From Lutibacter sp. (GTDB lineage: Bacteria > Bacteroidota > Bacteroidia > Flavobacteriales > Flavobacteriaceae), in contig NZ_WTAR01000034.1 of NCBI RefSeq assembly GCF_013139515.1, positions 1 through 43,071 of the forward strand: 43,071 bases of DNA, in the 5' to 3' direction. Under the pieces are notes generated by a model. It was not told where the DNA came from. It ran no database searches and was given only the letters and a program-made list of their open reading frames with translations. Position numbers and translations under genes: made by a program. Numbering within the stretch: the stretch's first letter is position 1; each line of letters opens with the position of its first letter. Shown here piece after piece: positions 41,568-43,071 of this stretch.

Positions 41568-42455
41568 ATGCCTATTAATTCCTTCTTAAATTACTTAATA
41601 TTAGAAAAAAAATATTCAAAGCACACTACAACTGCTTATTTGAATGATTTAAATTCGTTTCAGATGTTTTGTAATATTACGTATAGCAGCCAAAGCATTG
41701 TTGAAGTTAATTATGCTCAAATTAGAAATTGGATTGTTAGTTTAGTTGAAAGTAAAGTTTCAAACCGTACAATTAATAGGAAAGTTTCTTCATTAAAATC
41801 ATTTTACAAATTTCTTCAAAAAATAAAAGAAATTGAAAGTAATCCTTTAGCAAAACACAAAGCTTTAAAAGTTCCTAAACAAGTGCAAATACCTTTTTCT
41901 GAAAAGGAAATTAAAAACGTTCTTCATTTGTTAGATGATGAAGTTAATTTTGAATCACTTCGAAATAAATTAATTGTTGAATTATTTTATTCAACAGGCA
42001 TTAGAAGAAGTGAATTAATAAATATTAAAATTTCGGATATTGACTTTGCAAATGAGACCGTTAAAGTGTTAGGGAAAAGAAATAAAGAAAGATATATCCC
42101 GTTATTAAAATCAGTTCTGAAATCAATAGTAAATTACATTGAAGTTAGAAAAGAGATTACCACAAATGAAACTTATTTATTTCTCACTAAAAAAGGAAAA
42201 ATAATATACGATACACTTGTATATCGAGTAATAAATAATTATTTTAGTACTGTGTCGTCAAAAGTTAAAAAAAGTCCTCACATTATAAGACATTCTTTTG
42301 CAACACATTTATTGAATGAAGGCGCTGATTTAAACTCAGTTAAAGAATTACTTGGACATTCTAGTTTGGCGTCTACACAAGTTTATACCCACAGCAGTTT
42401 GGGGAAGTTAAAGGAAGTATATAATCAAGCTCACCCAAGGAGCCAAAAAAACTAA
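41568..42455 (+). CDS. xerC: Tyrosine recombinase XerC
   Basis: A 295-residue site-specific recombinase from the ATG at 41568; the earlier in-frame ATG at 41550 lies in the rpsU terminator. The N-terminal SAM-like domain (FLNYLILEKKYSKHTTTAYL) precedes the catalytic domain. The catalytic set is complete: R146 (STGIRRSEL), K170 (LGKRNKERY), H238 and R241 (SPHIIRHSF), H264 (LLGHSSLASTQ) and the nucleophile Y273 (VYTHSSL). With XerD it resolves chromosome dimers at dif. Its stop is 6 bases before hpf. Confidence 0.93.
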   Translation: MPINSFLNYLILEKKYSKHTTTAYLNDLNSFQMFCNITYSSQSIVEVNYAQIRNWIVSLVESKVSNRTINRKVSSLKSFYKFLQKIKEIESNPLAKHKALKVPKQVQIPFSEKEIKNVLHLLDDEVNFESLRNKLIVELFYSTGIRRSELINIKISDIDFANETVKVLGKRNKERYIPLLKSVLKSIVNYIEVRKEITTNETYLFLTKKGKIIYDTLVYRVINNYFSTVSSKVKKSPHIIRHSFATHLLNEGADLNSVKELLGHSSLASTQVYTHSSLGKLKEVYNQAHPRSQKN

Positions 42456-42461
42456 TTTATT

Positions 42462-42761
42462 ATGAAAGTAAACGTACAGTCTGTAAATTTTAATGCCGAT
42501 GCAAGTCTTATTGAATTTGTTGAAAAAAAAATAAATAGTTTAGAAAAATTTTATGACAAAATAGTTGATTCAGAAGTGTTTTTAAGAGTTCAGCAAACAA
42601 GTGATAAAGAAAATAAATTTGTAGACATTAAATTAAATATACCAGGGAATGATTTGGTTGTGAAAAAACAATGTAAAACTTTTGAGGAAGGTGTTATGCA
42701 GGCAGCGGATTCGTTGAAAAGACAGTTGACAAAAAAGAAGGAAAAAATAAGAGTGAAATAA
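42462..42761 (+). CDS. hpf: Ribosome hibernation-promoting factor (short HPF/RaiA family)
   Basis: A 99-residue protein with the beta-alpha-beta-beta-beta-alpha pattern of HPF/YfiA: VQSVNFNADASLIEFVEKKI, LEKFYDKIVDSEVFLRV and the basic C-terminal helix ADSLKRQLTKKKEKIRVK. It binds between the A and P sites of the 30S subunit and stores inactive ribosomes in stationary phase. The long-form dimerisation domain is absent. It is cotranscribed with xerC and precedes a tRNA cluster. Confidence 0.92.
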   Translation: MKVNVQSVNFNADASLIEFVEKKINSLEKFYDKIVDSEVFLRVQQTSDKENKFVDIKLNIPGNDLVVKKQCKTFEEGVMQAADSLKRQLTKKKEKIRVK

Positions 42762-42783
42762 ATTAAAAAAAAATTAAAAAAGT

Positions 42784-42814
42784 TTTGTTTAAAATTAAAA
42801 CTTTAATACATTTG
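42784..42814 (+). promoter_or_regulatory. Promoter of the tRNA cluster
   Basis: TTTG (42784-42787), exactly 19 bases, then TACATTTG (42807-42814): a full match to the Bacteroidota -33/-7 consensus, the best in this window. Transcription should start at about 42818. Confidence 0.8.
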
Positions 42815-42815
42815 C

Positions 42816-42837
42816 AGTCCGTTAGAAATAGCGGACT
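42816..42837 (+). promoter_or_regulatory. Hairpin at the 5' end of the tRNA precursor
   Basis: AGTCCGTTA (42816-42824) and TAGCGGACT (42829-42837) form a 9-bp stem with one wobble and a GAAA tetraloop, followed by TCTTTTAT. It lies at the predicted transcription start, 18 bases before the first tRNA. It could be an early terminator, an end-protecting structure or a processing signal. Confidence 0.55.
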
Positions 42838-42855
42838 TCTTTTATGGAGTAAAAT

Positions 42856-42929
42856 GCCGATGTAGCTCAGCTGGCTAGAGCAGCTGATTTGTAATCAGCA
42901 GGTCGTGGGTTCGAGTCCCTCCATCGGCT
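42856..42929 (+). tRNA. tRNA-Thr (anticodon TGT)
   Basis: A 74-nt cloverleaf. The acceptor GCCGATG (42856-42862) pairs with CATCGGC (42922-42928), with discriminator T at 42929. The anticodon stem GCTGA/TCAGC holds the loop TTTGTAA with TGT at 42890-42892, and the T loop is GGTTCGAGTCC. No CCA is encoded, so it must be added enzymatically. Confidence 0.95.
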
Positions 42930-42947
42930 CAGGTCTTTGAAAATAAT

Positions 42948-43028
<81 letters not shown>

Positions 43029-43071
43029 CAATTTATTTATAGAGATATAAATAAGTTAGGAATTGAAAAAA

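Overview
The window is about 43 kb of AT-rich chromosomal DNA from a member of the Bacteroidota, most likely a marine Flavobacteriaceae (Lutibacter/Polaribacter-like). The case rests on gene content and promoter style: DUF5683, DUF6122, DUF2851, a long LepB, WbqC in a parAB-dapB-lepB operon, an E1 alpha/beta fusion dehydrogenase, TAnnTTTG -7 promoter boxes, and almost no Shine-Dalgarno sequences except in front of rpsU. There are no insertion sequences, prophage genes or CRISPR arrays. It reads as core chromosome, densely packed, with no gene-free stretch above about 160 bases.

Layout. (1) 1-4568: a left-truncated acyl-CoA carboxylase beta subunit on the minus strand, divergent from a redox-stress operon (FMN reductase, MarR regulator, pirin), then a convergent M14 carboxypeptidase lipoprotein. 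(2) 4383-6352: a small membrane protein and the ABC-F translation factor EttA. (3) 6356-11808, minus: parA-parB-DUF5683-dapB-lepB-wbqC-like-DUF6122, with several non-ATG starts at overlapping or tightly spaced junctions. (4) 11890-15849: pepD and a nitroreductase, DUF2851, and a small protein that looks like the isolated GGQ domain of eukaryotic/archaeal release factor eRF1. (5) 15944-21921, minus: a MarR-fadN-fadA-fadE beta-oxidation operon. (6) 22013-27036, plus: an orphan protein, a NatAB-type ABC exporter, an MscS channel and an NtrC-type response regulator without a DNA-binding domain. (7) 27040-36097, minus: the 2-oxoacid dehydrogenase E1 fusion, a degenerate M1 peptidase joined to a probable outer-membrane barrel, a LOG-family protein and uvrA. 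(8) 36155-41197, plus: PspC protein, K+ channel, an alanine/glycine symporter, an HhH protein and a second acyl-CoA dehydrogenase. (9) 41238-43071: rpsU, xerC, hpf, tRNA-Thr and tRNA-Tyr, the usual lead-in to a tuf/secE/nusG/rpl/rpo region just outside the window.

Functional themes are lipid and branched-chain acid catabolism (acyl-CoA carboxylase, fadNAE, an IVD-like dehydrogenase, branched-chain E1), translation control (EttA, the GGQ protein, bS21, HPF), chromosome segregation and resolution (ParAB, XerC), and envelope stress or ion homeostasis (MscS, K+ channel, PspC). The best candidate for something little described is the free-standing GGQ protein at 15430-15849. Next are the pseudo-M1/barrel fusion, an acid/amide swap of the predicted Mg ligands in the E1 fusion, and several nested promoter, terminator and hairpin arrangements. 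All identifications come from reading the sequence; no database search was run.
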